Assembly: GCF_003201285.1 (NCBI RefSeq)
Contig: NZ_QICS01000016.1
Coordinates: 1 to 64,000 of the forward strand
Source of the DNA: Lachnotalea glycerini
GTDB lineage: Bacteria > Bacillota > Clostridia > Lachnospirales > Lachnospiraceae
DNA: 64,000 nt
Reading direction: 5' to 3'
The notes under the pieces are model-generated. The model did not search any database. It was not told the DNA's origin and saw nothing but the letters and a program-made list of their open reading frames with translations. Positions 37,424 through 46,657 of the stretch are shown in pieces. The position numbers and the translations under genes are program-made. How positions within the stretch are numbered: position 1 is the first letter of the stretch; every line of letters starts with the position of its first letter.

Positions 37424-37690
37424 AAAAAAAGCTCTTGTCCCTATAAAGGGACAAAAGCTTATACTTCTGCGATACCACCCAGTTTGATGTAATACATCCA
37501 CTCTGCTTATGCACTAACATGCATACCTTTTTGTTAACGGATCAGGTTTCCGTCAGCGTCTACTACCTATCGGTTTCAAGCTGCCCTCACAAGCCCATTC
37601 ATTATATTACTAATACTATCTTCCACCAGCCGATAGCTCTCTGTAATTAGATTATATAACTACTTCTCTTGCTCTACGGTTTAACACTTC
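37424..37690 (-). promoter_or_regulatory. T-box riboswitch, Trp (specifier UGG), upstream of trpD
   Basis: On the minus strand the T-box core GGGTGGTATCGC lies at 37466-37479, followed by a terminator (AGCTTTTGTCCC / GGGACAAGAGCT, T7) at 37424-37460. Stem I has CTATCGGCTGGTG, and the specifier-loop codon reads TGG (complement at 37595-37597), the Trp codon. This agrees with the downstream trpD gene. Confidence 0.92.
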
Positions 37691-37709
37691 AATTTGCTAC
37701 AGTATATTC

Positions 37710-38918
37710 TTATTCTGATAATTTGTCAATCTCTTTCTTAAAAACGCTTGAATTCATTGCTGTCTTTATTCTGTTTAAAGCATCTTCTAATACGGTTCTG
37801 GGGCATGCAATATTAATCCTTTGAAATCCTTTTCCTTCTTCGCCAAACATTTTTCCGCTGTCTAGCCAAAGCTTTGCTTTGCTCACAATTAACGTATCCA
37901 CTTCCTCATCAGCCAAACCTAGTTTTCTAAAATCTAACCAGACTAAGTAGGTACCTTCCGGTTCGATCAATTCGATTTCAGGCAAATTAATTTTTATAAA
38001 TTCTCTTACGAAATCAAGATTTCCCTTTAAATAACTTCTAAGCTGAGATAACCACTCTTCACCACTGTCATATGCAGCCTTACATGCTACTAATCCTGTA
38101 ATGGAAGGTTCATGGTATCCAGTCTTGCTTTTTTCGTTTTCTATGATTTTTCTAATTCTTTCATTTGGTATCCAAATATTAGATATTTGCAATCCTGCCA
38201 AGTTAAAGGTTTTTGTAGGAGCCGTGCATGTTATAGTTAGCGCTTCATATTCAGGCTTCAAGTCACTTAATACTGTATGCTCATATCCGGGGAATATAAA
38301 ATCACTATGAATTTCATCTGATACAATTTTGACATTATGCTTCACACATATATCAGCCAGTCTGATTATTTCCTCTTTCGTCCACACTCTACCACCCGGA
38401 TTATGCGGATTACAAAATAAAAACAATTTAACGTTATTTTGAATAATTTTATTTTCAAAATCATCATAATCAATCACATATTTGTTATCTTTCAGAATAA
38501 GCGGATTATTGACTAATTTCCTGTTATTTTTAATAATCATAGTACTAAATGGATAATATACAGGTTTTTGTATGATAACACTGTCCCCTTCATTGGTAAG
38601 CCCTTTTATAGCTAATGCAATCGCAAAAACAACGCCAGGTGTTATTATCAGCCACTCTTTTCTGACTCTTCTCCCAAAATATTTTGAATACCACCTCTCT
38701 AAAGTGGAGAAATATTGATCATTGATTCTGGTGTAACCATAAATACCAAATTCTGATATTTCTTTTAATGCCTCAATAACCCGTATTGGTGCTTTAAAAT
38801 CCATATCTGCGACCCACAACGGTAGTACATCCTCAGGCATGCCATATTCCTTATTACAATCGTATTTTAAACTATATGTGTTTTTTCTATCAATTATTTC
38901 ATCAAAGTTATAATTCAT
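37710..38918 (-). CDS. MalY/PatB-family PLP enzyme (cystathionine beta-lyase type)
   Basis: A 402-residue fold-type I aminotransferase-like enzyme. It has the subgroup motifs PLWVADMDFKAP near the N-terminus, FCNPHNPGGRVW in the middle, VSDEIHSDF for the PLP-pyridine Asp, and TAPTKTFNLAGLQ with the Schiff-base Lys. Members are C-S lyases that split cystathionine or cysteine, and some also repress transcription (MalY). The ATG at 38918 follows AAAGGTG by 6 bases; the GTG at 38927 lies in that site. It is 165 bp downstream of cysK, suggesting a shared role in sulfur amino acid metabolism. Confidence 0.88.
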   Translation of the reverse strand: MNYNFDEIIDRKNTYSLKYDCNKEYGMPEDVLPLWVADMDFKAPIRVIEALKEISEFGIYGYTRINDQYFSTLERWYSKYFGRRVRKEWLIITPGVVFAIALAIKGLTNEGDSVIIQKPVYYPFSTMIIKNNRKLVNNPLILKDNKYVIDYDDFENKIIQNNVKLFLFCNPHNPGGRVWTKEEIIRLADICVKHNVKIVSDEIHSDFIFPGYEHTVLSDLKPEYEALTITCTAPTKTFNLAGLQISNIWIPNERIRKIIENEKSKTGYHEPSITGLVACKAAYDSGEEWLSQLRSYLKGNLDFVREFIKINLPEIELIEPEGTYLVWLDFRKLGLADEEVDTLIVSKAKLWLDSGKMFGEEGKGFQRINIACPRTVLEDALNRIKTAMNSSVFKKEIDKLSE

Positions 38919-39083
38919 AATAGTCACCTTTCTGCTGTTGTGAATTCATTATTGCTCTGTAATTATTTTAAAACGGTAATCTGAATTTAACTCTCAAATT
39001 ACCGTTTATCATTTAACTTTATTTTAAACTAATGCTGCTTACATGTAAATAGCTCAAAACATAATATTATAATTTTGATACAT

Positions 39084-40013
39084 CTAATCAAATAAAGGAG
39101 TGGATAGATATCTTTCTCCTGTATCCGGTAATACTGTAACAATCGTCTTTCCCTTGTTTTCTGGTCTTTTGGCTAATTCAATTGCTGCCCATAGCGCCGC
39201 ACCTGAAGAAATACCAACTAAAATACCTTCTTTGTAAGCAATTAATCTTGCTGTCTCAAAGGCTGCATCATTTTCAACAGCAACTATTTCATCATATATT
39301 GTGGTATTTAAAACTTCAGGTACAAAACCGGCACCAATCCCTTGTATTTTATGTGCTCCCGGTGTTCCTTTCGATAAAACAGGAGAACTCGCTGGCTCAA
39401 CTGCAACCACTTTAATATCTGCATTTTTGCTTTTTAAAAAAATACCAGTACCAGTAAGCGTACCACCCGTTCCTACACCTGCAACAAATAGATCAATATC
39501 GCCATCTGTATCGTTCCAAATTTCAGGGCCTGTAGTTTCAATATGCGCTTTTGGATTTGCTTCATTGACAAACTGTCCGGGTATAAATGCATTCGGTATT
39601 TCTTTCACTAGCTCATCCGCTTTTGCAATTGCTCCCGCCATTCCCTTGGTGCCTTCTGTCAACACAATTTCTGCGCCATATCCTTTCAGCAGTTTTCTTC
39701 TCTCAATACTCATTGTCTCTGGCATTACAAAAATTGCTTTATAGCCTCTTGCTGCTGCAATAGCTGCAAGACCGATACCCGTATTTCCACTTGTCGGCTC
39801 AATAATTGTTGTATCGCTATTTATCAATCCCTTTGCTTCTGCATCCTCAACCATGGCCTTTGCAATTCTATCCTTTACACTTCCGGCCGGATTAAAGTAC
39901 TCAAGCTTTACAATAATTTTAGCCTCTAAGTGCTCTGCCTCCTCTAAGCGTTTTAATTCAACTAAAGGTGTCTTTCCAACCAATTCCGTAATACTACTAT
40001 AAATATTAGCCAT
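39084..40013 (-). CDS. cysK: cysteine synthase A (O-acetylserine sulfhydrylase)
   Basis: A 309-residue fold-type II PLP enzyme making cysteine from O-acetylserine and sulfide. PLP Lys47 lies in NPAGSVKDR, the substrate loop [10 protein letters not shown] follows, and the PLP phosphate is held by GTGGTLTG near residue 175. The C-terminus ends [12 protein letters not shown], the usual CysK end. The ATG at 40013 has AGGAGG 7 bases upstream; the longer frame to 40037 is rejected. A clear promoter sits about 90 bp upstream. Confidence 0.95.
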   Translation of the reverse strand: MANIYSSITELVGKTPLVELKRLEEAEHLEAKIIVKLEYFNPAGSVKDRIAKAMVEDAEAKGLINSDTTIIEPTSGNTGIGLAAIAAARGYKAIFVMPETMSIERRKLLKGYGAEIVLTEGTKGMAGAIAKADELVKEIPNAFIPGQFVNEANPKAHIETTGPEIWNDTDGDIDLFVAGVGTGGTLTGTGIFLKSKNADIKVVAVEPASSPVLSKGTPGAHKIQGIGAGFVPEVLNTTIYDEIVAVENDAAFETARLIAYKEGILVGISSGAALWAAIELAKRPENKGKTIVTVLPDTGERYLSTPLFD

Positions 40014-40100
40014 ACTGTTTCCTCCTATTAGTAACAATTTATTAATTTCATAACCAGTTTCTCACTATTCATACTTATTCGCTATGAATACTATGTTTTA

Positions 40101-40129
40101 TTTATACATTATATTTTAAAATAAGTCAA
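40101..40129 (-). promoter_or_regulatory. sigma-A promoter of cysK
   Basis: On the minus strand TTGACT, 17-bp spacer, TATAAA. Confidence 0.65.
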
Positions 40130-40212
40130 TACTATTTTAAATAATTTTTATTTTTCGTTTATATTATATACGTATCTTAATATGGATGTTTGTAAAACTT
40201 ATCAATTAAATA

Positions 40213-40255
40213 AAAAAGTGAAACAGACTACTTATTATAATCTGTTTCACTTTTT
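40213..40255. terminator. bidirectional terminator downstream of the HIT gene
   Basis: A 15-bp perfect stem (AAAAAGTGAAACAGA / TCTGTTTCACTTTTT), directly beyond the HIT stop. Confidence 0.9.
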
Positions 40256-40259
40256 TATT

Positions 40260-40682
40260 TTATTCAAGATTTGCTTTGATCAATTTAATCATTTCTTTGT
40301 ATTCATTCTCTGATAAGAATGTCTTTTGTGGATTCATATCAAATGTGCTTCCCCATTCTTCTGAATCCTTATACTTAGGTACCAGATGCATATGCAAATG
40401 ACTTCCTGTATCTCCATAGGCTCCATAATTCACTTTATCTGGAGAAAAAGCTTTATGAATAGCCTTAGCCACTTTATTTACATCTGCAAAAAATGCATTT
40501 CTTTCTTCTTCGGACAAATCAACAATTTCACTTACATGATCCTTATAAGCCACAATACATCTGCCTTTTTTACTTTGTTCTTTAAATAACACTAAATCAC
40601 TTACACCAAGTTTACAAATCGGAATACCGAATTTATCCAGTAGTTCTCCTCCCATACAATATCCACAATTTTCATCTTTCAT
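40260..40682 (-). CDS. HIT-family nucleotide hydrolase/transferase
   Basis: A 140-residue protein with the histidine triad HLHMHLVPK (GSHLHMH) near residue 105 and the N-terminal Cys-rich start CGYCMGG seen in many bacterial HIT proteins. HIT enzymes act on adenosine phosphoramidates or dinucleotides. AAGGAG precedes the ATG. Single-gene unit with a strong terminator; the precise substrate is not deducible. Confidence 0.9.
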   Translation of the reverse strand: MKDENCGYCMGGELLDKFGIPICKLGVSDLVLFKEQSKKGRCIVAYKDHVSEIVDLSEEERNAFFADVNKVAKAIHKAFSPDKVNYGAYGDTGSHLHMHLVPKYKDSEEWGSTFDMNPQKTFLSENEYKEMIKLIKANLE

Positions 40683-40870
40683 TCTGCTTCTCCTTATCTT
40701 TCATTCCTATTTGGCTTCTTATTATGTATAAATTTTGAAATACTAACTATACTTATTTAAATAGTATAACGCAAGAATATAATATTTAAAAGATAAGAAT
40801 CATTTTTTCACATATTTATGATTATGGCATATATTAAAACAACTCATTTATTTTAATAGAAGGTGATATT

Positions 40871-41446
40871 TTGGCTATTCGAATTTTTATTGATCAAGGT
40901 CATAATCCGATTGGTTATCACAACAGCGGTGCAGAAGGAAATGGTCTTTATGAATCGGATATTACGTATATGGTAGGTCGTTACTTAGCTGATTTATTGG
41001 AAAAAGATCCTCGTTTTGAGGTGAGAACCTCCAGAAATACCGCTTCTGAAATACTTGGAACCGATAATATAAGCAGCCTTAATGAAAGAGTAACCGAGGC
41101 AAATAACTGGCCAGCTAACTATTTTATCAGTATTCATGTTAATGCTAATGACAATCCTAATATAAACGGTACCGAAGTATATGTATCCTCTCTTTACAGT
41201 GAAAGTTATTGGCTTGGCGATGATGTTTTACGCGAAATTGTGCGTAGACTAGGTACTAATAATAATGGCGTTATAATAAGACCATCTCTTTATGTCCTTC
41301 GAAATACCAACATGCCTGCAATTTTAGTAGAGCTTGCCTATATTACAAACTCCTCTGACGCCTGGAAGCTTGCCAATCAGCAATATGCTTTTGCCTATGC
41401 CATTTATATCGGTGTATTAAACTATTTTGGCTTAAAACCACTATAA
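40871..41446 (+). CDS. N-acetylmuramoyl-L-alanine amidase (Amidase_3), TTG start, no signal peptide
   Basis: A 191-residue zinc amidase that cuts the MurNAc-L-Ala bond. Zinc ligands His11 (DQGHN), Glu28 (LYESD) and His89 (SIHVNA) and catalytic Glu154 (ILVELAYI) are all present. The start is TTG, with AGGTG 5 bases before it; there is no alternative upstream start with a signal peptide. Cytoplasmic amidases of this kind (for example CwlC-like) act in mother-cell lysis or are exported by other routes. It is flanked by a plus-strand terminator. The role in sporulation is inference. Confidence 0.9.
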   Translation: MAIRIFIDQGHNPIGYHNSGAEGNGLYESDITYMVGRYLADLLEKDPRFEVRTSRNTASEILGTDNISSLNERVTEANNWPANYFISIHVNANDNPNINGTEVYVSSLYSESYWLGDDVLREIVRRLGTNNNGVIIRPSLYVLRNTNMPAILVELAYITNSSDAWKLANQQYAFAYAIYIGVLNYFGLKPL

Positions 41447-41502
41447 ATGTAATGAATTTACATCAAGGTATAAAATCAATTCTCTTTTTGCTAAGGGATT
41501 AG

Positions 41503-41551
41503 GCTGTGATTAGTAATCATAAAAACTACTAACCACAGCTATTTTTAAGTC
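41503..41551 (+). terminator. terminator of the amidase gene
   Basis: CTGTG-A-TTAGTA pairs with TACTAA-C-CACAG (one mismatch), followed by T5. Confidence 0.75.
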
Positions 41552-41578
41552 AAATTTATAAGAATATCATCTTAAAAA

Positions 41579-41606
41579 TGGAATGCTCTATGAATAGAAC
41601 ATTCCA
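41579..41606 (-). terminator. terminator of the serine hydrolase gene
   Basis: On the minus strand TGGAATG-T-TCT pairs with AGA-G-CATTCCA, followed by T5, immediately after the stop at 41611. Confidence 0.8.
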
Positions 41607-41610
41607 TATA

Positions 41611-42783
41611 TTACAATATAGAATACGCAATATTTCTGATCTTTCTTATTAGGGAAGCATTGGTATAACCTCCTCGTTGAAGCATCATCACAATAGTCAA
41701 ATTTTCAAACGGATTAATAGTTACATAAGGACCACTCCAGCCATCCCAGCCAAATTCCCCTACTGTTCCCAATGCTCCAGCCAAAGTCAAATCCTGATAA
41801 ACCCTCATAAAATTACCATAACCATATCCTATGGATGTTTCAAAATTAACCGCAGCCAACTGCTTTCGTGTCAAATGATTTTGTGTAAACAACTCAACAG
41901 ACTTTCTGCTTAATAATTTAACATCTCGATAGGTTCCATAATTTACCAACATCTGTGCAAACTGATTATAATCTCTCAAAGTTGAAACAATACCTGCTCC
42001 AGCGGATTCGAAACTTGGCGCAGAAAGGCATTTTGTTAAGCATAAATGTCTTTTTTCATCTGGCTTAAGCAAATGATCTTCATATTTATAAAGCACAGAT
42101 AATCGTTCTTGCTTTTCTTGTTCAACATAAAAACCTGTGTCTTGCATCCCAAGTGGATTGAAAATCTCCTTGGCATAAAATTCTGACAGCCTCATTCCTG
42201 AAGTTACTTCAATGATAGCTCCCATTACATCCACGCCAAGACCATACCTCCATCTTTCACCAGGATGAAAGGCTAACGGAATATTAGCTATTTTATTACA
42301 TATCTCTAATGTTGTAATTCTCTCACCTTGATTTAATCTGGTTTGCAGTTGAGTAAATAGCTCCTCCATATGTAATCCTGCTTCATCTATATCCGGATAA
42401 ACAATTCCTGAAGTCATATCAAGCAAATCTTTAACTAAAATTTCTCTTTTGGCTTTCTCTAACTTTCCGTCCTTGCATACCTGCATATTTTTAAATTCTG
42501 GTAAATAAATTTGTATTGGTGCATAAATATCAATTAATCCTCTTTCAACCTGTATCATTGCTGCAACTGCTGCAATTGGTTTACTCATGGAATAGATTCG
42601 AAAAATAGAATCTTGCGTTACCTGCTTTTTTTGTTCCAAATCCGAATATCCAAGACAATTGTTTATAACATTTTGACCTTTGTAAATAATACTAATGGCA
42701 GCACCTGGGAGTTGTCCTTTCTCTATCTCCAGATTAAGAACATCTATTATTGACTGATTTGCCTGTTTTATTCTATTCTCCAT
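41611..42783 (-). CDS. class C beta-lactamase-like serine hydrolase
   Basis: A 390-residue penicillin-binding/beta-lactamase-fold protein. The nucleophile motif SxxK is in IYSMSKPIAAV near residue 70, and RYGLGVDVMGAIIE supplies the Tyr-containing motif of class C relatives. No signal peptide or membrane helix is seen, so it is probably an intracellular esterase or D-aminopeptidase-like hydrolase rather than a resistance enzyme. The ATG at 42783 has AGGAG 9 bases upstream; the longer start at 42807 is rejected. It follows the lipoprotein gene by 33 bp and may be co-transcribed. Confidence 0.88.
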   Translation of the reverse strand: MENRIKQANQSIIDVLNLEIEKGQLPGAAISIIYKGQNVINNCLGYSDLEQKKQVTQDSIFRIYSMSKPIAAVAAMIQVERGLIDIYAPIQIYLPEFKNMQVCKDGKLEKAKREILVKDLLDMTSGIVYPDIDEAGLHMEELFTQLQTRLNQGERITTLEICNKIANIPLAFHPGERWRYGLGVDVMGAIIEVTSGMRLSEFYAKEIFNPLGMQDTGFYVEQEKQERLSVLYKYEDHLLKPDEKRHLCLTKCLSAPSFESAGAGIVSTLRDYNQFAQMLVNYGTYRDVKLLSRKSVELFTQNHLTRKQLAAVNFETSIGYGYGNFMRVYQDLTLAGALGTVGEFGWDGWSGPYVTINPFENLTIVMMLQRGGYTNASLIRKIRNIAYSIL

Positions 42784-42816
42784 CCTGATAATCTCCTGTA
42801 CAAGCAATACAATATT

Positions 42817-43572
42817 TTAATTAAGTTCAAAAGTTGTGGTTTGTCCATTTAAGACAATATCCAATGCTATCGTATTAACACTATTCTCATATTCCTGACC
42901 AACCTCAGCCAGTAATACTACATTCATAGATTCATGTGCTTCAAATTCATTATATAAAGTTGAAAAATCATTATTCAACAAGGATGCGTGCGAATTAATC
43001 GGTTCTTCATTATTTACTGAAATCTTCAATCTTGGACTTAAAGAAAGTATATCACAAAGTTTCGTCTCATCTGTTGTATTTTCCACCTTAAATTTCAATA
43101 CTACAAAAACACTATTATCCAGACTATTTACGACATGTGGTTCTGAATTTACTGTTTCTTCTGTTTGCGCTTCATTTTCTGCTTCATCTGAATACTGTTT
43201 TGCATATTCAAAACCTTCATAGGTAATATTAAAGCCTTCTAAATTAAGAGTAGTTGCAATATCAGGTACTGTTTCCTCTGCCGCATTCGCATCAGCAGTA
43301 TTATCAATCCCCATCATTTCATCCGGCAAAGCAGCCGTCTCTTCATTCATTGAAACAGCACCTTTATCCACCTCAGGTGTATTTGCATCCGCTTGCTCTG
43401 TAACAGCATTCTGAGATTCTACTAACTTCTTATTATATTTTTTATCATGCTGCAAGGTCACATTTGCCGCATAAGCTGCTATCATATCGCTTTCCTGATC
43501 CGATATATCAATCTGTTGTACACACCCCGTTAAAAATAAAACTGTTACCATCAATATCCCAATTTTTTTCAT
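42817..43572 (-). CDS. predicted lipoprotein of unknown function
   Basis: A 251-residue exported lipoprotein. The signal ends in FLTGC (Cys17). A long acidic, low-complexity spacer (about 50-140) precedes a compact beta-rich C-terminal domain (VVNSLDNSVFVVLKFKVENTTDE and later EAHESMNVVLLAEV), which resembles DUF4352/telokin-like immunoglobulin folds that hold extracellular proteins, though I cannot confirm this. It lies 99 bp downstream of a histidine kinase gene on the same strand and 33 bp upstream of the serine hydrolase. Confidence 0.75.
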   Translation of the reverse strand: MKKIGILMVTVLFLTGCVQQIDISDQESDMIAAYAANVTLQHDKKYNKKLVESQNAVTEQADANTPEVDKGAVSMNEETAALPDEMMGIDNTADANAAEETVPDIATTLNLEGFNITYEGFEYAKQYSDEAENEAQTEETVNSEPHVVNSLDNSVFVVLKFKVENTTDETKLCDILSLSPRLKISVNNEEPINSHASLLNNDFSTLYNEFEAHESMNVVLLAEVGQEYENSVNTIALDIVLNGQTTTFELN

Positions 43573-43671
43573 AAGTCTATCCCCTTTTCATTATCTGTAT
43601 ATCAATTATATCTCTTTTCAGTATCTTTGATAATTTTAACATCTTTTTAAGATTGAAACAATATCTTTTGT

Positions 43672-45153
43672 CTAATTATTCTGTGGTACATTAGAATCCA
43701 GCTCAAACCAAAATTCTACTCCATTATCATAATTTGAAACACCGCATTTTTTATTTAATGAATCCATAATTGCTTTTACAATTGATAGACCAATACCACT
43801 GCCTCCATATTCTCTTGTTCTTGCCTTATCTACCTTATAAAATTTAATCCATATATTATCCAAATCATTTTCTGGTATTCTATCGCCTGTGTTAAACACT
43901 GAAACACGAATATTATTTTCATATTTGGTTATTTTAACATCAATAATTTTTTCATTTGCAACGTGATTTAAAGCATTACTAAAATAATTTGTAAATACCT
44001 CTTCAAGCTTAAATTCATCTGCCCAAACATAAATAGGCTCCTTTACTGTAAAAATTACTTTTACATCCTTTTGCTTAATCAAAATATCTGACGCTTGTAT
44101 TATTCCATGAATTAATGCAGTAATGTCAAATCTCTCCAGTGCTATTTTATCATTGCCAAATTCTATTTGATTAAGTGTTAATAACTTTTGCACCATTTTG
44201 TTCATTTTATTTGCTTCATCCATGATAACATCACAGTAAAATTCTCTACTCTCTGCATCATCATTTATGCATTCCTTTAACCCTTCAGCATAGCCTTGAA
44301 CCAAAGCTATAGGGGTTTTTAATTCATGTGAAACATTGGATAAAAACTCTTTTCTCATTTCGTCGATCTGTTCTTTTTTCTCAATATCTGTTTTTAGCTC
44401 ATTATTGGCTGTTTTTAATTCAGATATTGTTTTTTCTAAAGTTTCTGATAATTTATTGATATGATTTCCAAGTATCGCTATTTCATCGCTTCCCCCTCTT
44501 GTATATTTGGCTTCAAAATCCAGCTTTGTCATTCGTTTTGATATTCTGGCTAAATCTAGTATTGGTTTTGAAATCTGCTCTGATACAGTCCATATAATCA
44601 TCGCACTAATCATAACAGCACATAAGCCGACATAACTTAAAAACCGATTGGAAATTGAAACACTTTCTCGAATGCTTTCAACAGCGGTACGCATAATGAA
44701 TAAATTGTTATTTTCTAGATTTCCCCATATTTCCAAATAATCTGTATTAATTTGCGGATCTCTTGTCTTTTGAATAATGTAATTTTGCTCTTTGCTAAGC
44801 ACTGTAACGTCATCCGTATTTTGTTCGAAAATATTTTTTAAGAGCTGCTGATTAAGCATATCATAATCATAAACAGAGGACATGATAACCTTACCGCTCG
44901 GAGCAATAACAAGAATAGATATATTACCTGTAGACGTAATCTTTTCAAATTGCATTAAAAAATCATCAGACATTAAGGTTCCGTCATTACCTGCCTGATT
45001 GATTTCGTTATAGGCATTTAATAAAACATTCTCCTTGTTTGCGACATAGTAGCGCTCCAAAAAAGTATTATTTACAAACCAACACAAAAAAATAGTACTC
45101 GTCATTAAAATAATAAATACTGAGGCTATTTCTTTCTTAAGTGACCATCTCAT
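43672..45153 (-). CDS. sensor histidine kinase
   Basis: A 493-residue membrane kinase. It has two transmembrane helices (about 8-28 and 170-191), an extracytoplasmic sensor between them, a HAMP domain (192-245), a coiled coil, HisKA with the phosphorylated His276 (SNVSHELKTP), and a HATPase_c domain with GIGLSIVK. The ribosome site GAGGT is 6-7 bases before the ATG and lies inside a short leftover of response-regulator coding sequence (45152-45178). Its likely partner is the OmpR-type regulator at 45957, now 0.8 kb away. Confidence 0.93.
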   Translation of the reverse strand: MRWSLKKEIASVFIILMTSTIFLCWFVNNTFLERYYVANKENVLLNAYNEINQAGNDGTLMSDDFLMQFEKITSTGNISILVIAPSGKVIMSSVYDYDMLNQQLLKNIFEQNTDDVTVLSKEQNYIIQKTRDPQINTDYLEIWGNLENNNLFIMRTAVESIRESVSISNRFLSYVGLCAVMISAMIIWTVSEQISKPILDLARISKRMTKLDFEAKYTRGGSDEIAILGNHINKLSETLEKTISELKTANNELKTDIEKKEQIDEMRKEFLSNVSHELKTPIALVQGYAEGLKECINDDAESREFYCDVIMDEANKMNKMVQKLLTLNQIEFGNDKIALERFDITALIHGIIQASDILIKQKDVKVIFTVKEPIYVWADEFKLEEVFTNYFSNALNHVANEKIIDVKITKYENNIRVSVFNTGDRIPENDLDNIWIKFYKVDKARTREYGGSGIGLSIVKAIMDSLNKKCGVSNYDNGVEFWFELDSNVPQNN

Positions 45154-45178
45154 TATTCTACCTCGAACTTGTAGCCCA
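45152..45178 (-). pseudogene. remnant of a response-regulator 3' end fused to the kinase start
   Basis: Read on the minus strand these bases encode MGYKFEVE and a stop, the same C-terminus as the response regulator ending at 45957. The two DNA copies agree at about 25 of 27 positions. The remnant stop overlaps the kinase ATG (TAATG), showing the ancestral coupled order regulator-kinase. Confidence 0.8.
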
Positions 45179-45612
45179 TAACTACCATTTTATCACTACT
45201 TTTATATCCATTTTCCAAAAAAATATAATTTTTAACCTATTTTCTATATAAAATTTGATATAATTTTTATTTATTTTCCGGTAACTATTTGGCAACTATT
45301 GTTTTCTCTTTTATTTTATACTAATCAGCTAAAGAAACTATATTGTTATTAGCTAATTACTGAATGCTATAATTATACTATCTTTGCACAAGGCTTTCAA
45401 TTCATTTCACAGTAAATTCATGTTCTTTAACTAGTCTACATAAAAGCAGATAAAAGTACCATAGCATATTATTATTTCCGTAATGAGGGTTACATGAAAT
45501 CCAAGTATTTAATTATTTTTGTCAAAAGATGTATCGTATATTCTTTAAAATATTTCGTAATAATAATTCTGTAGTGTATTTCGTATAGAGTAAAAGAAAG
45601 GAAGCAATCAAT
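45179..45612. other. intergenic region inside the split two-component operon
   Basis: About 430 bp of AT-rich DNA between the kinase and the 51-residue gene. It must contain promoters for both. I see no further gene, repeat or RNA element. Confidence 0.5.
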
Positions 45613-45768
45613 ATGGCAAAAGCAGGTATGAAAAGACCTGATCCCAAAGAACCTCATGGCACGGAAAGCAATCACAAATTGCACATTCCAAAAAATTCAG
45701 TAGCACCAGTACCAGAAATTCAAGGAAAAGCTAAAAATGGTCATGAGAAAATCAAACCAATGCATTAA
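45613..45768 (+). CDS. 51-residue basic hypothetical protein
   Basis: A 51-codon gene with AAGGAAG 8 bases before the ATG and a strong terminator after it. The product begins MAKAGMKRPDPKEPHGTESN and continues with APVPEIQGKAKNGHEKIKP; Pro, Lys and His are frequent and no hydrophobic core is obvious, so it may be disordered. I recall similar short proteins in other Clostridia, all uncharacterised. It lies on the opposite strand, between the response regulator and its kinase. Confidence 0.75.
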   Translation: MAKAGMKRPDPKEPHGTESNHKLHIPKNSVAPVPEIQGKAKNGHEKIKPMH

Positions 45769-45793
45769 TTCCCATTATACCTCTTTATTAACT

Positions 45794-45847
45794 AAGGGCT
45801 GTTGTTCCAAATTGACTAAAAACTAGTCAATTTGGCAACAGCCCCTT
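45794..45847. terminator. long bidirectional terminator hairpin
   Basis: AAGGGCTGTTG and CCAAATTGACT pair with AGTCAATTTGG and CAACAGCCCCTT, a stem of over 20 bp with a 2-base bulge. It separates the 51-residue gene from the response regulator. Confidence 0.85.
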
Positions 45848-45956
45848 TATTAGCAGTTATATCATATACACTTTCATATCCCTCTGCAATTTTGCTGATA
45901 GCATTTGTATACTCTCTTATAGATTTTTTTACAGAGTTACAATTGTTAAAACGAGC

Positions 45957-46640
45957 CTATTCCACCTCAAACTTGTAGCCCATACCCCATATTGTCCTTA
46001 TATAGTTACCTTTTACTCCAAGTTTATTTCTTAATTTTTTTACATGTGTATCAATAGTTCTTGCATCTCCAAAGTAGTCATAATTCCAAACACTATTTAG
46101 AATTTTTTCTCTTGAAAGAGCAATACCCTGATTTTCAATAAAATATGTCAACAATTCAAATTCCTTAAAGCTTAACTCAATCGCTTCTCCATCAATATAA
46201 ACCATATGAGCTGCCTTGTTAATTTCTATGCCTCCAACCTTAATCACATCATCCTTATTCAGTACATTAGCACGTCTAAGAAGTGCTTCTACTCTTGCAA
46301 CCAATATTTTAGGGCTGAACGGCTTAGCTATATATTCGTCCACTCCAAGTTCAAAGCCCTGCAGTTCATCCCTTTCATCCGCTTTAGCAGTGAGCATAAT
46401 AACTGGAACCTTAGAACATTCTCTTACCTCTCTGCAAACCTGCCAACCGTCAATTTGGGGCATCATAACATCTAAAATAATAAGAGCAATATCCTTTACT
46501 GCATAGAATTGCTCCAATGCCTCCGCCCCATCAGCTGCTTCTATTACTTCATAATCCTGCTTAACCAAAAAGTCTTTTACCAACTTTCTCATTCTGCTTT
46601 CATCATCTACAACAAGAATCTTTAATTTATCACGATTCAT
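45957..46640 (-). CDS. OmpR/PhoB-family response regulator
   Basis: A 227-residue regulator. The receiver has DDE near residue 12, phospho-acceptor Asp57 (IILDVMMPQIDGW) and the Lys of AKPFSP; the winged-helix output domain covers about 130-227 (ELLTYFIENQGIALSREKILNSVW is seen in parts, as is TIDTHVKKLR). The C-terminal MGYKFEVE codons are duplicated just upstream of the histidine kinase at 45153. It is co-oriented with, and probably paired with, that kinase, and follows the 178-residue membrane protein gene by 17 bp. Confidence 0.94.
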   Translation of the reverse strand: MNRDKLKILVVDDESRMRKLVKDFLVKQDYEVIEAADGAEALEQFYAVKDIALIILDVMMPQIDGWQVCREVRECSKVPVIMLTAKADERDELQGFELGVDEYIAKPFSPKILVARVEALLRRANVLNKDDVIKVGGIEINKAAHMVYIDGEAIELSFKEFELLTYFIENQGIALSREKILNSVWNYDYFGDARTIDTHVKKLRNKLGVKGNYIRTIWGMGYKFEVE

Positions 46641-46657
46641 AATGATAACCCCTCTTT

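Noticed and set aside
37710-38918. A MalY-type transcriptional repressor rather than an enzyme
   Set aside because: All PLP-binding residues are present, so I keep the enzyme call; a regulatory role cannot be shown from sequence.
45490-45684. A minus-strand 64-codon ORF
   Set aside because: It is antisense to the start of the 51-residue gene, has no ribosome site, and does not look coding.
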